A DNA stretch of 27,704 bases, taken from NCBI GenBank assembly GCA_003520745.1, contig DOUE01000018.1, positions 1 to 27,704 on the forward strand, read 5' to 3'. Shown one piece after another: positions 14,530-21,733 of the stretch (the first letter of the stretch is position 1; each line of letters starts with the position of its first letter). Position numbers and translations under genes: made by a program. Source of the stretch: Erysipelotrichaceae bacterium. Lineage in GTDB: Bacteria > Bacillota_I > Bacilli_A > Erysipelotrichales > Erysipelotrichaceae. The notes under the pieces are model-generated. The model was given only the letters and a program-made list of their open reading frames with translations, was not told where the DNA came from and did not search any database.

Positions 14530-15696
14530 TTATTCTCCGATCAGGCGTTTTTCGCCCTGTAAGGCTTGGATGTCGCTGATGTCCATCGTCACTTCCATGA
14601 CACCCAGGAATTCATCATGTTTACGAACCGCATAATAGCGGATCAAGACATATTTGGGACCCATGTGGATCCAGAAATCTTCGTGGTCTTTCTTACCGGA
14701 TCGCAGGTTTTCGACGACTTGTTCGACCACATGGACGGATTGCGGGGGATGGCAGTTTTTGACTTCGCGTCCGATGACCGTTTTGGGTCGCGGGAAGATC
14801 CGTTCTTTCCCTTGTGAGACATATTTGACCACGTTGGCGGCATCGACGAAGGTGATGTCCATCGGTAAAGTGTTGAAGAGGGCGTCCGCTTCGGCGAACG
14901 TCAGTTGACCCAAGCTCATCGGGATGACGCCGGATTCCATCACCGCTTCATCGGCTTGGGGATCTTGGTATTCATGGGTTTCTTCTTCGGTCAAGGTTTG
15001 GGCGACTTTCTTCCAGTCCTCTTCCCGCATCACATCGCGCAACATCGGGAAAAGGATCTTGTCTTCCTTGTCGGCCATTTCCAGGATACTGTCGACGGTG
15101 GCGAGGAATTGTCCCTTCAGTCCTTCGATCGTCGCGTCGTCGGATGCGATCAACATCTTGCATTTGCGCAGAGCGGCACGGATGTTGTTGTCGACACCCC
15201 ACATGACTTTCGGCGGGGCGCTGATCCCGTGTTTTTCAAGGAACGGAAACAGGATGTTTTCTTTCTTGGCATAATGTTCTTCGATCATCATCAAGCGGTC
15301 GACCCGTTCCCCCAGATGCGCTTTGACTTTGTTTAAGTCGTTGGGTTTCGCGGTTCGGATGTGTTCGATGTTCTCTTCGATGTAGATCCGCAGTTCTTGA
15401 TTGTGCTCTTCGAATTCCTTCAACGGATTGACCGTCAGGACATTGTCGTGCATTTCCTGGACCGATCCTTCGAAAATGGAGGCGTGGATATCGCAAAGAT
15501 ATTGGATCTCTTCGACCTGCGTCCCTTCCAGGATCAGATTCCTCTCCATTTCGGCGATTTCCGCGCCGGTGACATATTGGAAATGTTCCTTGAAGTCTTT
15601 CTTGACGGTGGCGGCATCCTCGCCTTGGTGTAGACGTTGGATCAGTTCTTTAAGTTTCTCTTGACGGAAACGTTGGTTGTCGATGATTTCGCTCAT
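14530..15696 (-). CDS. DUF438 / hemerythrin-like / PAS-domain protein
   Basis: A 388-residue soluble protein. Residues about 1-90 match the DUF438 helical region. A hemerythrin-like HHE domain follows (about 105-235), with EEHNQEL, EEHYAKKENILFP and ADKEDKILFPM, whose His and Glu residues would hold a di-iron centre. The C-terminal PAS domain (about 275-385) includes MDITFVDAANVVKYVSQGKE and NCHPP. It is likely a sensor or scavenger for oxygen, nitric oxide or iron, with no output domain visible. The start at 15696 has AAGGAGG; a longer frame from 15741 would place the start inside the promoter. It heads the operon with the HMA protein and ATPase and has a perfect Crp/Fnr-type site upstream. 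Confidence 0.87.
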   Translation of the reverse strand: MSEIIDNQRFRQEKLKELIQRLHQGEDAATVKKDFKEHFQYVTGAEIAEMERNLILEGTQVEEIQYLCDIHASIFEGSVQEMHDNVLTVNPLKEFEEHNQELRIYIEENIEHIRTAKPNDLNKVKAHLGERVDRLMMIEEHYAKKENILFPFLEKHGISAPPKVMWGVDNNIRAALRKCKMLIASDDATIEGLKGQFLATVDSILEMADKEDKILFPMLRDVMREEDWKKVAQTLTEEETHEYQDPQADEAVMESGVIPMSLGQLTFAEADALFNTLPMDITFVDAANVVKYVSQGKERIFPRPKTVIGREVKNCHPPQSVHVVEQVVENLRSGKKDHEDFWIHMGPKYVLIRYYAVRKHDEFLGVMEVTMDISDIQALQGEKRLIGE

Positions 15697-15721
15697 GTTG
15701 AATCCTCCTTTAGGCAAGCAC

Positions 15722-15727
15722 AGTATA
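15722..15727 (-). promoter_or_regulatory. -10 box of the DUF438-HMA-ATPase promoter
   Basis: TATACT on the minus strand, 26 bases upstream of the DUF438 ATG. At 17 bases the -35 position reads CATTTT, a poor match, as expected for a class II activator-dependent promoter. Confidence 0.55.
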
Positions 15728-15748
15728 TCCTTTTCCCCCAAAAGAAAA

Positions 15749-15764
15749 TGTGACTTCCGTCACA
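15749..15764. promoter_or_regulatory. Crp/Fnr-family binding site
   Basis: TGTGAC-ttcc-GTCACA, a perfect dyad that equals the CRP consensus TGTGA-N6-TCACA. Its centre (15756.5) lies about 41.5 bases upstream of the start expected from the -10 box at 15722-15727, the standard class II activation position. It lies 6 bases from the stop of the FNR-like regulator gene. Confidence 0.75.
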
Positions 15765-15770
15765 CTTCTT

Positions 15771-16451
15771 CTACTCTTTGATGAGGATGCGTTTGTTGGG
15801 TAGGATCTTGATTTTCCCTTCCTGTGCCAACTGGGCGAAACGTCGGCTGACCGTTTCGCGGGTTAAACCCAAGCGGTTCCCGATCTCTTCCCGTGTCATC
15901 GGAAGTTTCATGATCGTCCCTTCCTCCATCTTTGTCCCGTAATCCCGCCCGAATTCTTTCAAGAGTTCATACAATCGCTCTTCGGCCGGTAAAGAAGACA
16001 TCGATACGACGTTGTGTTCCAAACGATCCAGACGCAAGGCAAGTTCGCGGATCATATCCAAGGCCAAGGTCGGATGGCTTTTCAGGAAAGGTTGGAATTT
16101 CTTACTTTCGATTTTACAGATCCCCGTGTCTTCCTGGGCTTCCAAGGTATAGTGTATTGGAAGCGGGGCGAACAAGGTGTGTTCGCCGAAGAAGTCGCCT
16201 TGGGCGAAAAGATAAAGGATTTGCTGCTTGCCTTGATTACCGATCGTATACGCCTTCAACCGACCTCGGTTGACGATGCCGAGGAAATCCAAGGTGGTTC
16301 CTTCAACAAGAAGGATTTCACCTTTCTTCAGTTGGACGCGGTCGACCAAGCCAAGCAATTCGGTGCGTTGGTCGTTGTCGAGGCTACGAAAGATCGGGAC
16401 GCGCGTAACGCAGGATATGCCGACGCAACGTTCACAGACTCGTACGGGCAT
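15771..16451 (-). CDS. Crp/Fnr-family regulator with FNR-like cysteines
   Basis: A 226-residue regulator counted from the ATG at 16451. Cys6, Cys9 and Cys14 (CERCVGISC) stand at the N-terminus, and a fourth, Cys112 (GICKIE), occupies the place of the fourth cluster ligand in E. coli FNR, so a 4Fe-4S oxygen or NO sensor is likely. A cyclic-nucleotide-type beta-roll follows (to about 125), then a dimer helix and a C-terminal winged helix. The recognition helix reads LTRETVSRR; its Arg-Glu-x-x-x-Arg pattern is that of CRP, which reads TGTGA, and such a site lies beside the gene. The start is 2 bases after the fumarase beta stop, with GGGGGG upstream; a TTG at 16457 would add two residues. It appears cotranscribed with fumarase. 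Confidence 0.88.
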   Translation of the reverse strand: MPVRVCERCVGISCVTRVPIFRSLDNDQRTELLGLVDRVQLKKGEILLVEGTTLDFLGIVNRGRLKAYTIGNQGKQQILYLFAQGDFFGEHTLFAPLPIHYTLEAQEDTGICKIESKKFQPFLKSHPTLALDMIRELALRLDRLEHNVVSMSSLPAEERLYELLKEFGRDYGTKMEEGTIMKLPMTREEIGNRLGLTRETVSRRFAQLAQEGKIKILPNKRILIKE

Positions 16452-16453
16452 GG

Positions 16454-16996
16454 TCAACCCCCCGCCATGACGAAGTCGCCATAGCGGTCTTTCCCCGTCG
16501 CGTCGATAATGACGGTGACCGGGAAGTCCACGACTTCCAACCGACGGATCGCTTCGCTTTGCAGGTCTTCATAGGCGACGATCGAAACCGATTTGACACA
16601 GGTGGCATAACGCGCACCGGCACCGCCGATCGCGCCGAGATACACGGCGCCTGCTTTCTTCATCGCTTCTTTGGCGGAAAGATTGCGTGCGCCTTTTCCG
16701 ATGGTGACGCGCAATCCGGCTTCCACCATTTTCGGCATGAACGAGTCCATCCGGCCTGCGGTCGTCGGTCCGATGGAACCGATCACTTCCCCGGGGGCGG
16801 TCGGAGAAGGCCCCGCATAGTAAATGACCGCATCTTTGAGTTCGATGGGTAAGATTTCCTGTAGATCGATCGCACGGACAAGGCGTTGATGCGCCGCATC
16901 CCGGGCGGTATAAAGGACGCCGCTTAATAAAATGTTCTCGCCGCAGACCAAGGAAGTACGATCTTCTTCGCTCAACGGTAAAGTGAATCGACGCAT
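16454..16996 (-). CDS. fumB: Class I fumarate hydratase (or tartrate dehydratase) beta subunit
   Basis: A 180-residue C-terminal subunit of the two-part iron-sulfur fumarase. Family segments: GENILLSGVLYTARDAAHQR, IYYAGPSP, SIGPTTAGRMDSFMP, and IGKGARN. With the alpha subunit it interconverts fumarate and malate; some relatives act on L-tartrate, which cannot be excluded from sequence. The start at 16996 overlaps the alpha stop (TGATG), so the two are translationally coupled; the longer in-frame start at 17032 lies inside the alpha gene and is not needed. The FNR-like regulator gene begins 2 bases after its stop. The symbol is used for the subunit in the sense of two-part class I enzymes. Confidence 0.87.
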   Translation of the reverse strand: MRRFTLPLSEEDRTSLVCGENILLSGVLYTARDAAHQRLVRAIDLQEILPIELKDAVIYYAGPSPTAPGEVIGSIGPTTAGRMDSFMPKMVEAGLRVTIGKGARNLSAKEAMKKAGAVYLGAIGGAGARYATCVKSVSIVAYEDLQSEAIRRLEVVDFPVTVIIDATGKDRYGDFVMAGG

Positions 16997-17841
16997 CAGA
17001 ACACCCCCTTCGAATGGCGTGAAACATGGCATCCGACATTGATGGCGAGAGGTAGACCGGCGATATGCGTCGGATAGGTCTCGATCGCGACGTTCAGACA
17101 GGTGGTGTCCCCGCCCAACCCTTGCGGTCCATATCCGCTTCGATTGATCGTTTCAAACAATTCTTTCTCCAAATCCGCATAACGTTCTTCAGGATGGCTT
17201 TCCCCGATGGTGCGCAGACAGGCGTGTTTCGCCATCAACGCGGCTTTTTCCATGGTTCCTCCGATCCCGATCCCCAGGATCATCGGCAGACACGCATTGG
17301 GCGCCGCGATCCGGACGGTCTCCAGGATCGCTTTTTTCACCCCTTCGATTCCGTCCGCCGGCGTCAGCATGACGACGCGCGACATGTTTTCCGACCCGAA
17401 CCCTTTGGTCATGATTTCCAGTTCCACGCTTTCACCCGGAACCAGTTCGACATGCAGAACCGAAGGTGCATTATCCAATGTGTTTTTACGTTCAAACAAC
17501 GGATCGCCGACCACCGACTTCCGTAAATACTTTTCTTGATAGGAATCCTTGACCGCTTGGTCGAGCACATCCTTGATGTCGCCATGGACAAGATGCACAT
17601 CTTGTCCCAGTTTCAAAAAGAAAACGACCATCCCCGTATCCTGACAAAGCGGGATCGAGCGGCTACAAGCGATCCCTTCATTCTCGATCAACACGCCAAG
17701 GATATCCTTCGCCCCGGCATCCCGTTCGCTCAGATAGGCTTCCTTCAGACTTTTCGCTATGTCCTTGGGATATTCAAACGCGAGTTTGCCTAATTCTTGT
17801 TTGGCGAACGCCGCGATGATCCGTACATCGATTTCACGCAT
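16996..17841 (-). CDS. fumA: Class I fumarate hydratase (or tartrate dehydratase) alpha subunit
   Basis: A 281-residue subunit that carries the oxygen-sensitive 4Fe-4S cluster. Candidate cluster ligands are Cys66 (SIPLCQDTG), Cys184 (PNACLPM) and Cys271 (NVGCHVS); Cys248 is also conserved-looking. GIGIGGTMEKA and GLGGDTTCLNV are typical of the family. It works with the beta subunit encoded next. CGGAGA precedes the ATG. Upstream lies a promoter followed by a short transcribed leader and an intrinsic terminator (17891-17918) about 50 bases before the start, suggesting either an attenuated leader or a separate small RNA. Oxygen sensitivity of the enzyme and the FNR-like gene in the same operon agree with an anaerobic life. 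Confidence 0.9.
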   Translation of the reverse strand: MREIDVRIIAAFAKQELGKLAFEYPKDIAKSLKEAYLSERDAGAKDILGVLIENEGIACSRSIPLCQDTGMVVFFLKLGQDVHLVHGDIKDVLDQAVKDSYQEKYLRKSVVGDPLFERKNTLDNAPSVLHVELVPGESVELEIMTKGFGSENMSRVVMLTPADGIEGVKKAILETVRIAAPNACLPMILGIGIGGTMEKAALMAKHACLRTIGESHPEERYADLEKELFETINRSGYGPQGLGGDTTCLNVAIETYPTHIAGLPLAINVGCHVSRHSKGVF

Positions 17842-17889
17842 AAGGTTTCTCCGTTTCTATGTCTACTTTACCATAAAATCAGCCTGAAA

Positions 17890-17975
17890 ATGGAAAAGAA
17901 CTCCCGAAGAAGTTCTTTAGTGTGCTGCTGAATGTTACGTGGTGTCAGCCCACCCGGGTCGCACGATGCCCTTCC
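17890..17975 (-). ncRNA. Candidate small RNA or attenuated leader of the fumarase operon
   Basis: A promoter (17981-18009) and an intrinsic terminator bracket about 85 bases with no reading frame. In the minus-strand RNA, GUGC can pair with GCAC and GCUGA with UCAGC to make a long imperfect stem. An alternative GUGG/CCAC hairpin competes, and ACCCGGGU is self-complementary. I matched it to none of the riboswitch consensus sequences I know. It is either a leader that controls read-through into fumAB or an independent small RNA. Confidence 0.5.
17891..17918 (-). terminator. Intrinsic terminator upstream of fumA
   Basis: AAAGAACT (17895-17902) and AGTTCTTT (17911-17918) form an 8-bp stem with an 8-base loop. 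On the minus strand TTTTCCATTTT follows. It ends the short transcript that starts near 17975, about 50 bases before the fumA start codon. Confidence 0.75.
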
Positions 17976-17980
17976 GTTTC

Positions 17981-18009
17981 AGTATATACCTATCTTAGGA
18001 TGGATTCAA
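17981..18009 (-). promoter_or_regulatory. Promoter of the fumarase leader/small RNA
   Basis: On the minus strand, TTGAAT (18004-18009), 17-base spacer, TATACT (17981-17986). The -35 box overlaps the last codons of msrB. Confidence 0.7.
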
Positions 18010-18440
18010 CGGGAAGACCCGTCGAAAATCGAAAGATACTCTGCGTACCCTTCGCTTTCCATCTTGTCATACGGGATGAAGCGCAGGGATGCGGAGTTGA
18101 TGCAATAACGCAATCCACCCTTGTCTTTCGGACCGTCGTTGAACACATGACCCAGATGGCTGTCCGCGAGTTTCGAGCGGACCTCGGTGCGGATCATGAA
18201 GTGGGACATGTCGGTCTTCGAGACGACTTGTTTGGGTTCAAGGGGTTTGGTGAAGCTTGGCCATCCGCAATGGGATTCAAACTTATCCAAGCTTGAAAAC
18301 AACACTTCACCCGAGACGATATCCACATAGATGCCTTTTTCGAAATGGTCGAAATATTCGTTTTGAAAGGGACGTTCGGTCGCGTTGTGTTGCGTGACTT
18401 CAAATTGTAAAGGGGTAAGATGATCGAGTTTCTTTTCCAT
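18006..18440 (-). CDS. msrB: Peptide-methionine (R)-S-oxide reductase
   Basis: A 144-residue MsrB. The catalytic Cys lies in RYCINSASLRF, and the segment ESHCGWPSF carries the typical CGWPSF motif. The zinc-binding CxxC pairs of some MsrB proteins are absent (LFSS stands where a Cys pair could be). It reduces methionine-R-sulfoxide in oxidised proteins, a repair task, in the cytoplasm. GAGGT precedes the ATG, and it has its own promoter at 18458-18486. Its 3' end overlaps the promoter that serves the fumarase leader. It stands alone; no msrA lies beside it. Confidence 0.94.
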   Translation of the reverse strand: MEKKLDHLTPLQFEVTQHNATERPFQNEYFDHFEKGIYVDIVSGEVLFSSLDKFESHCGWPSFTKPLEPKQVVSKTDMSHFMIRTEVRSKLADSHLGHVFNDGPKDKGGLRYCINSASLRFIPYDKMESEGYAEYLSIFDGSSR

Positions 18441-18457
18441 AATGTACCTCTAGGGAT

Positions 18458-18486
18458 AGTATAAGGAAAGTGAAGGAAGGATGCAA
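18458..18486 (-). promoter_or_regulatory. Promoter of msrB
   Basis: On the minus strand, TTGCAT (18481-18486), a 17-base spacer and TATACT (18458-18463). The -35 starts directly after the T-rich tail of the terminator at 18494-18509. Confidence 0.7.
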
Positions 18487-18493
18487 AGAAAAG

Positions 18494-18509
18494 ACCCGCG
18501 TACGCGGGT
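18494..18509 (-). terminator. Terminator of the C-rich-loop RNA
   Basis: ACCCGCGTACGCGGGT is a perfect 16-base palindrome. On the minus strand it is followed by CTTTTCTTTG, giving a strong intrinsic terminator upstream of the msrB promoter. Confidence 0.8.
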
Positions 18510-18631
18510 AATGCCGAATCGAGGGTCCCTTTAGACGCGATGGGGGGTCGCACCCTGATTCAATCGCCCTGGATCACCTCGCTTTCGATCATCGACGGAC
18601 CATGGGGGAATGTCCATCGAGGGTTGATTTC
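18494..18631 (-). ncRNA. Candidate structured RNA with two C-rich hairpin loops
   Basis: About 138 bases without a reading frame end in a strong terminator. In the minus-strand RNA, CGAUGGAC (18619-18612) pairs with GUCCGUCG (18600-18593), exposing an 11-base loop with CCCCC. GCGA (18551-18548) pairs with UCGC (18540-18537), exposing CCCCCCA. GAAUCAGGGU (18561-18552) pairs with ACCCUCGAUUC (18526-18516) around the second hairpin. C-rich loops of this kind occur in Staphylococcus regulatory RNAs that pair with Shine-Dalgarno sequences. TACACT at 18632-18637 is a possible -10, but no good -35 is seen. Function unknown. Confidence 0.5.
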
Positions 18632-18681
18632 AGTGTAGCGAAGGATTGTGGCAGGAATGAGGCGAAGGATGGAATAAAAAA

Positions 18682-18703
18682 GAAACCCGCTTACGCAGGT
18701 TTC
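18682..18703 (-). terminator. Intrinsic terminator of the VOC gene
   Basis: On the minus strand, GAAACCTGC pairs with GCGGGTTTC (one T-G pair) across a GTAA loop, followed by TTTTTTATT. The stop codon of the gene lies inside the hairpin. Confidence 0.85.
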
Positions 18704-19107
18704 GAGGTGCTGAATTGCCAGTAGATGCCGAACTTGTCGATGATGCTTGCGTAAAGGGGACTCCAGAACGTTTCCTGCAGTTCCATTTCGACCGTTCCGC
18801 CCTCTTTCAAGAGCTCATAGTATCTCCGGGTCTTGTTTGGATCGTCCGTCACGACGGTCAGGGAGATGTTGTTGCCGACGATGATCTCCATGCCCGGATA
18901 GTAATCGCCGAACATGACGATGTCCCCTTCGATCTCCAATTCCGCATGCATCAAGAGATTCGACGCTTCTTCATCCATCGGGTAATCCGGATTGGGCATA
19001 TCGCCGTATCGAATCAATTCGACGACGGGGGTTTCGAATACTTCTGAATAGAAATTCACGGCTTCTTCGCATTGCTTGTCAAAATTGACATAGGCTTGAA
19101 CAGGCAT
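18691..19107 (-). CDS. PhnB/YjdN-like VOC (glyoxalase-fold) protein
   Basis: A 138-residue protein of the vicinal-oxygen-chelate superfamily, PhnB-like branch. It opens with MPVQAYVNFDKQCEEAVNFY, the usual N-terminal beta-alpha unit, followed by MHAELEIEGDIVMFGD and a C-terminal FWSPLYASIIDKFGIYWQF, the typical last repeat. The family includes metal-binding and non-enzymatic members; no substrate can be assigned. The start at 19107 is set by AAGGAGG five to eleven bases upstream; the longer frame to 19266 runs back through the terminator of the histidine kinase gene and is rejected. It appears to be a single-gene unit. Confidence 0.8.
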   Translation of the reverse strand: MPVQAYVNFDKQCEEAVNFYSEVFETPVVELIRYGDMPNPDYPMDEEASNLLMHAELEIEGDIVMFGDYYPGMEIIVGNNISLTVVTDDPNKTRRYYELLKEGGTVEMELQETFWSPLYASIIDKFGIYWQFSTSKPA

Positions 19108-19180
19108 GATCTGTCCTCCTTGGATAAACCTATCGTAGCGATTTTCCATCAAGAATAAAAGCGGAATGCAACGAAAAAAG

Positions 19181-19205
19181 CAAACCAAGTCAAGGGCTTG
19201 GTTTG
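19181..19205 (-). terminator. Intrinsic terminator of the histidine kinase operon
   Basis: CAAACCAAG (19181-19189) and CTTGGTTTG (19197-19205) form a 9-bp stem with a 7-base loop; on the minus strand CTTTTTT follows. It overlaps the last codons of the kinase gene. Confidence 0.9.
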
Positions 19206-20980
19206 TTGAGTTTGATGATGAAGGATGTCCCCTGCTCCAGTGTACTTTCAACCCGGATGCTTTCACCCAGATGGGTCAGGATTTCCTTGGCGATCGATAG
19301 TCCCAAGCCGGTCGATTTGGCCGAACGGGCTTTGTCGACCGTATAGAAACGGTCGAAGATGTAAGGAAGATCGACGGGGTCGATCCCCGTGCCGGTATCT
19401 TGGACGATCAAGGTATAGTGGGTCGGTTGAGAGTCGAGTTTGATTTCGACGTTGCCGTTCATCGGCGTGAACTTGAAGGCGTTGTCGAGAAGAACGGTAA
19501 GTACCTGGTCCATGCGGTCCTCGTTACCAAGGTAAGGACTGGGTGACTCCGGTATCGTCAGCTGAAGATCGATGCCTTTTTCTTGGGCGAGAGAACGATA
19601 TTTTTCCTTGATGTCGGTCAAGAACGGATTCAGGTCGAAGTCCCTGCGTTCAAACCCCTGGTTCGTGGATTGAAGGCGTGAAAGTTCAAGCAAATCGTTG
19701 ATCAAGCGCGTCAGACGCGCGGTTTCCTTGAGGATCAAGGCATAGTATTCTTTCCGTTTCTCATCATCGCGGATCAAACCGTCATGCAAAGGGTCGATCA
19801 AGCCTTTGATCGCGGTCAGAGGGGTTCGCAGTTCATGCGAGACGTTGGCGACGTAATCCTTGCGGAGTTGGTCCAAACGTTCGCTTTCGGTGACATCCCG
19901 AAACAATCCGACCGATCCGACCAGAACCTTGTTTTCATCCAGAATCGGTCGTAGGGTGATCCGTAGGATCCGATCCAGATGGGTATAGAGAAAGTCCATG
20001 TTTTCCTGATCCAACGAACGTCGGATCGCATCTTGGATTTTCGGGTCGCCGAGGATGGACAAGGCGTGTCGGTTGCCTTCATCGCTCCCGACCACTTGGT
20101 AGAACGCCGGATTGACGGTTTGGACCTTCCCCGTCGCATCGAAGGAAAGAATCCCGTCCCCCATCGATTCGACCAGTTTCATGAGACGGTCGCGCTCGAT
20201 CGCCACATCGTTGATCGTTTGACTTAGGTCGCTGCTCAGTTGATTGAGCGATCGCCCCAGTTGTCCCAGTTCCCCTTGGTCCTTCACATCCGCCCGTAGG
20301 TCGAAGTTCCCCATCCCCATCCCCTGGGCGACATGAACCATCTTGTTGATGGGTCGGGTGAAGATCTTCGAGAAGAAATAGATGGGGATCGCCATCAGGA
20401 AGATCACCGCCAACATGGTCAGGATCAACACGCGGATGAGACCGTTGAGCGTCGAGGTGATTTCATAGGCGGGAAGGATCATGGCGACCGCACCGACCAG
20501 TTTCTGGTTGATGATGATCGGTTCGCCGACGACCAAACTTTCAAAATCATGACCGGTTGCGGTGAACATCTGGTTTACGGAACGGTTGGACAAGAGTTCG
20601 GCGGTGATGGCGGAGATTCTGTTCGTATAGTCGATTTCATCGATCATGCCGGGTTGGTCGTGCGAGGTTTCGCTGCGGATCGGTCGTGTCGCATAGATGA
20701 CGATCCCTTCGGTGTTCACGATGATCAATTGGCTGCGGTTGGCATCCGATTGGGAAACGATGACCCGGTTCATCGCGTTTTCATCGATGACCCCGAGGAT
20801 GTAGTCTTGAACCAATCGGTTCATCGAGCGCAAGACCGGTTCCATTTCCCTTGATTTGATATCGGTGACCAGGTTTCTTCCGATGGGAAGGAAAACCAAA
20901 AGCGTCAGGATCAACCCAACGCTAAAGAGGGAAACAAACAAGGTGAGTAAGCGGAAAAAGAGGGTGTGGCGGAATTTCAT
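19190..20980 (-). CDS. Membrane sensor histidine kinase, PhoR/WalK type
   Basis: A 596-residue kinase. Membrane segments lie at about 8-32 and 182-204, enclosing an extracytoplasmic sensor region of about 150 residues. A HAMP domain (about 205-258), a PAS domain (about 262-365), HisKA with His382 in VSHELRTPL, and HATPase with Asn500 (LLDNAFKF), DTGTGI at 528-533 and TGLGLS at 557-562 follow. It would phosphorylate the response regulator encoded just upstream; the two overlap (TGATG). Architecture is that of PhoR or WalK. No phosphate or cell-wall genes are adjacent to decide between them; a lipoprotein gene precedes the regulator. Confidence 0.92.
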   Translation of the reverse strand: MKFRHTLFFRLLTLFVSLFSVGLILTLLVFLPIGRNLVTDIKSREMEPVLRSMNRLVQDYILGVIDENAMNRVIVSQSDANRSQLIIVNTEGIVIYATRPIRSETSHDQPGMIDEIDYTNRISAITAELLSNRSVNQMFTATGHDFESLVVGEPIIINQKLVGAVAMILPAYEITSTLNGLIRVLILTMLAVIFLMAIPIYFFSKIFTRPINKMVHVAQGMGMGNFDLRADVKDQGELGQLGRSLNQLSSDLSQTINDVAIERDRLMKLVESMGDGILSFDATGKVQTVNPAFYQVVGSDEGNRHALSILGDPKIQDAIRRSLDQENMDFLYTHLDRILRITLRPILDENKVLVGSVGLFRDVTESERLDQLRKDYVANVSHELRTPLTAIKGLIDPLHDGLIRDDEKRKEYYALILKETARLTRLINDLLELSRLQSTNQGFERRDFDLNPFLTDIKEKYRSLAQEKGIDLQLTIPESPSPYLGNEDRMDQVLTVLLDNAFKFTPMNGNVEIKLDSQPTHYTLIVQDTGTGIDPVDLPYIFDRFYTVDKARSAKSTGLGLSIAKEILTHLGESIRVESTLEQGTSFIIKLNKPSP

Positions 20981-21657
20981 CAGATTTCCTCGAATTTGTA
21001 CCCGACGCCGTAGATGGTCTGGATGGCATCGTGAAGATGCGGCGGAAGCTTAGCCCGGATCCGTTTGATGTGGGTATCCACCGAACGCGTATCCCCGTAA
21101 TAACTGTATCCCCAGACCAGATTCAGGATCTGGTCGCGGGTAAAGACCTGTGACGGATGGGACATCAATAGGAAAAGGATCTCCACTTCTTTCGGTGTCG
21201 CGGGGATGGCTTCCTGGTTAACGCGGATCGTATAGTTCTGTTGGTTGACTTCAAGATTCTTGTAGGTGATTTTCTGAACCGTCTTCTTTTCGCGACTTTC
21301 GCTTAAGCGACGCTGGATCGCCTTGATCCGTGCGATGACTTCCCTGGCGCTGAACGGTTTCACGATGTAGTCGTCGGCCCCCAGTTCAAACCCGAGGATC
21401 CGGTCGATCTCTTCGCCCTTCGCCGTCAGCAGCAGGATCGGCACATCCGATTCTTTACGTATTTCCTTACAGACTTCCAGTCCGTTTTTCTTCGGCATCA
21501 TGATATCCAACACGATGAAATCGGGGTTGGTGCTTCGAAACGCCAACAAGGCTTCTTCCCCGTCGGACGCAAACGTCGTCGCATACCCTTCTTCCTTCAT
21601 GTAGACCCTTAACGCTTCTTTGACGATCGGATCATCGTCGCAACACAGAATGTTCAT
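20980..21657 (-). CDS. OmpR/PhoB-family response regulator
   Basis: A 225-residue regulator. Receiver domain residues 1-115 with the acidic pocket Asp7-Asp9, phosphoacceptor Asp51 in VLDIMMP, Thr78 in LLTAKG and Lys100 in VKPFS. The C-terminal winged-helix domain (about 130-225) has VNQEAIPATPKEVEILFLL and RSVDTHIKRIRAKL, typical of OmpR/PhoB proteins. It pairs with the kinase that follows with a 1-base overlap. AGAGGTGAG precedes the ATG. A TATCCT hexamer about 20 bases upstream of the ribosome site is a possible -10, without a good -35. Target genes are not visible. Confidence 0.93.
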   Translation of the reverse strand: MNILCCDDDPIVKEALRVYMKEEGYATTFASDGEEALLAFRSTNPDFIVLDIMMPKKNGLEVCKEIRKESDVPILLLTAKGEEIDRILGFELGADDYIVKPFSAREVIARIKAIQRRLSESREKKTVQKITYKNLEVNQQNYTIRVNQEAIPATPKEVEILFLLMSHPSQVFTRDQILNLVWGYSYYGDTRSVDTHIKRIRAKLPPHLHDAIQTIYGVGYKFEEI

Positions 21658-21733
21658 TCAACTCACCTCTTGGTGTAGGATAACAGAGAATTGTGGCTAA
21701 AATGTGGACGCTTTTCGACACTTCAACACAAGT

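Noticed and set aside
15697..15741. N-terminal extension of the DUF438 protein
   Set aside because: It would be encoded within the -10 region and ribosome site; the start at 15696 has AAGGAGG at proper distance.
18510..18640. T-box riboswitch (AGGGTGCGACC resembles the T-box GGGTGGNACC)
   Set aside because: The UGGN sequence that pairs with the tRNA end is not present, the stem I features are missing and the downstream gene (msrB) has its own promoter after the terminator.
19108..19266. N-terminal extension of the VOC protein to 191 residues
   Set aside because: The extra codons run through the terminator of the kinase operon, and a strong AAGGAGG site marks the start at 19107.
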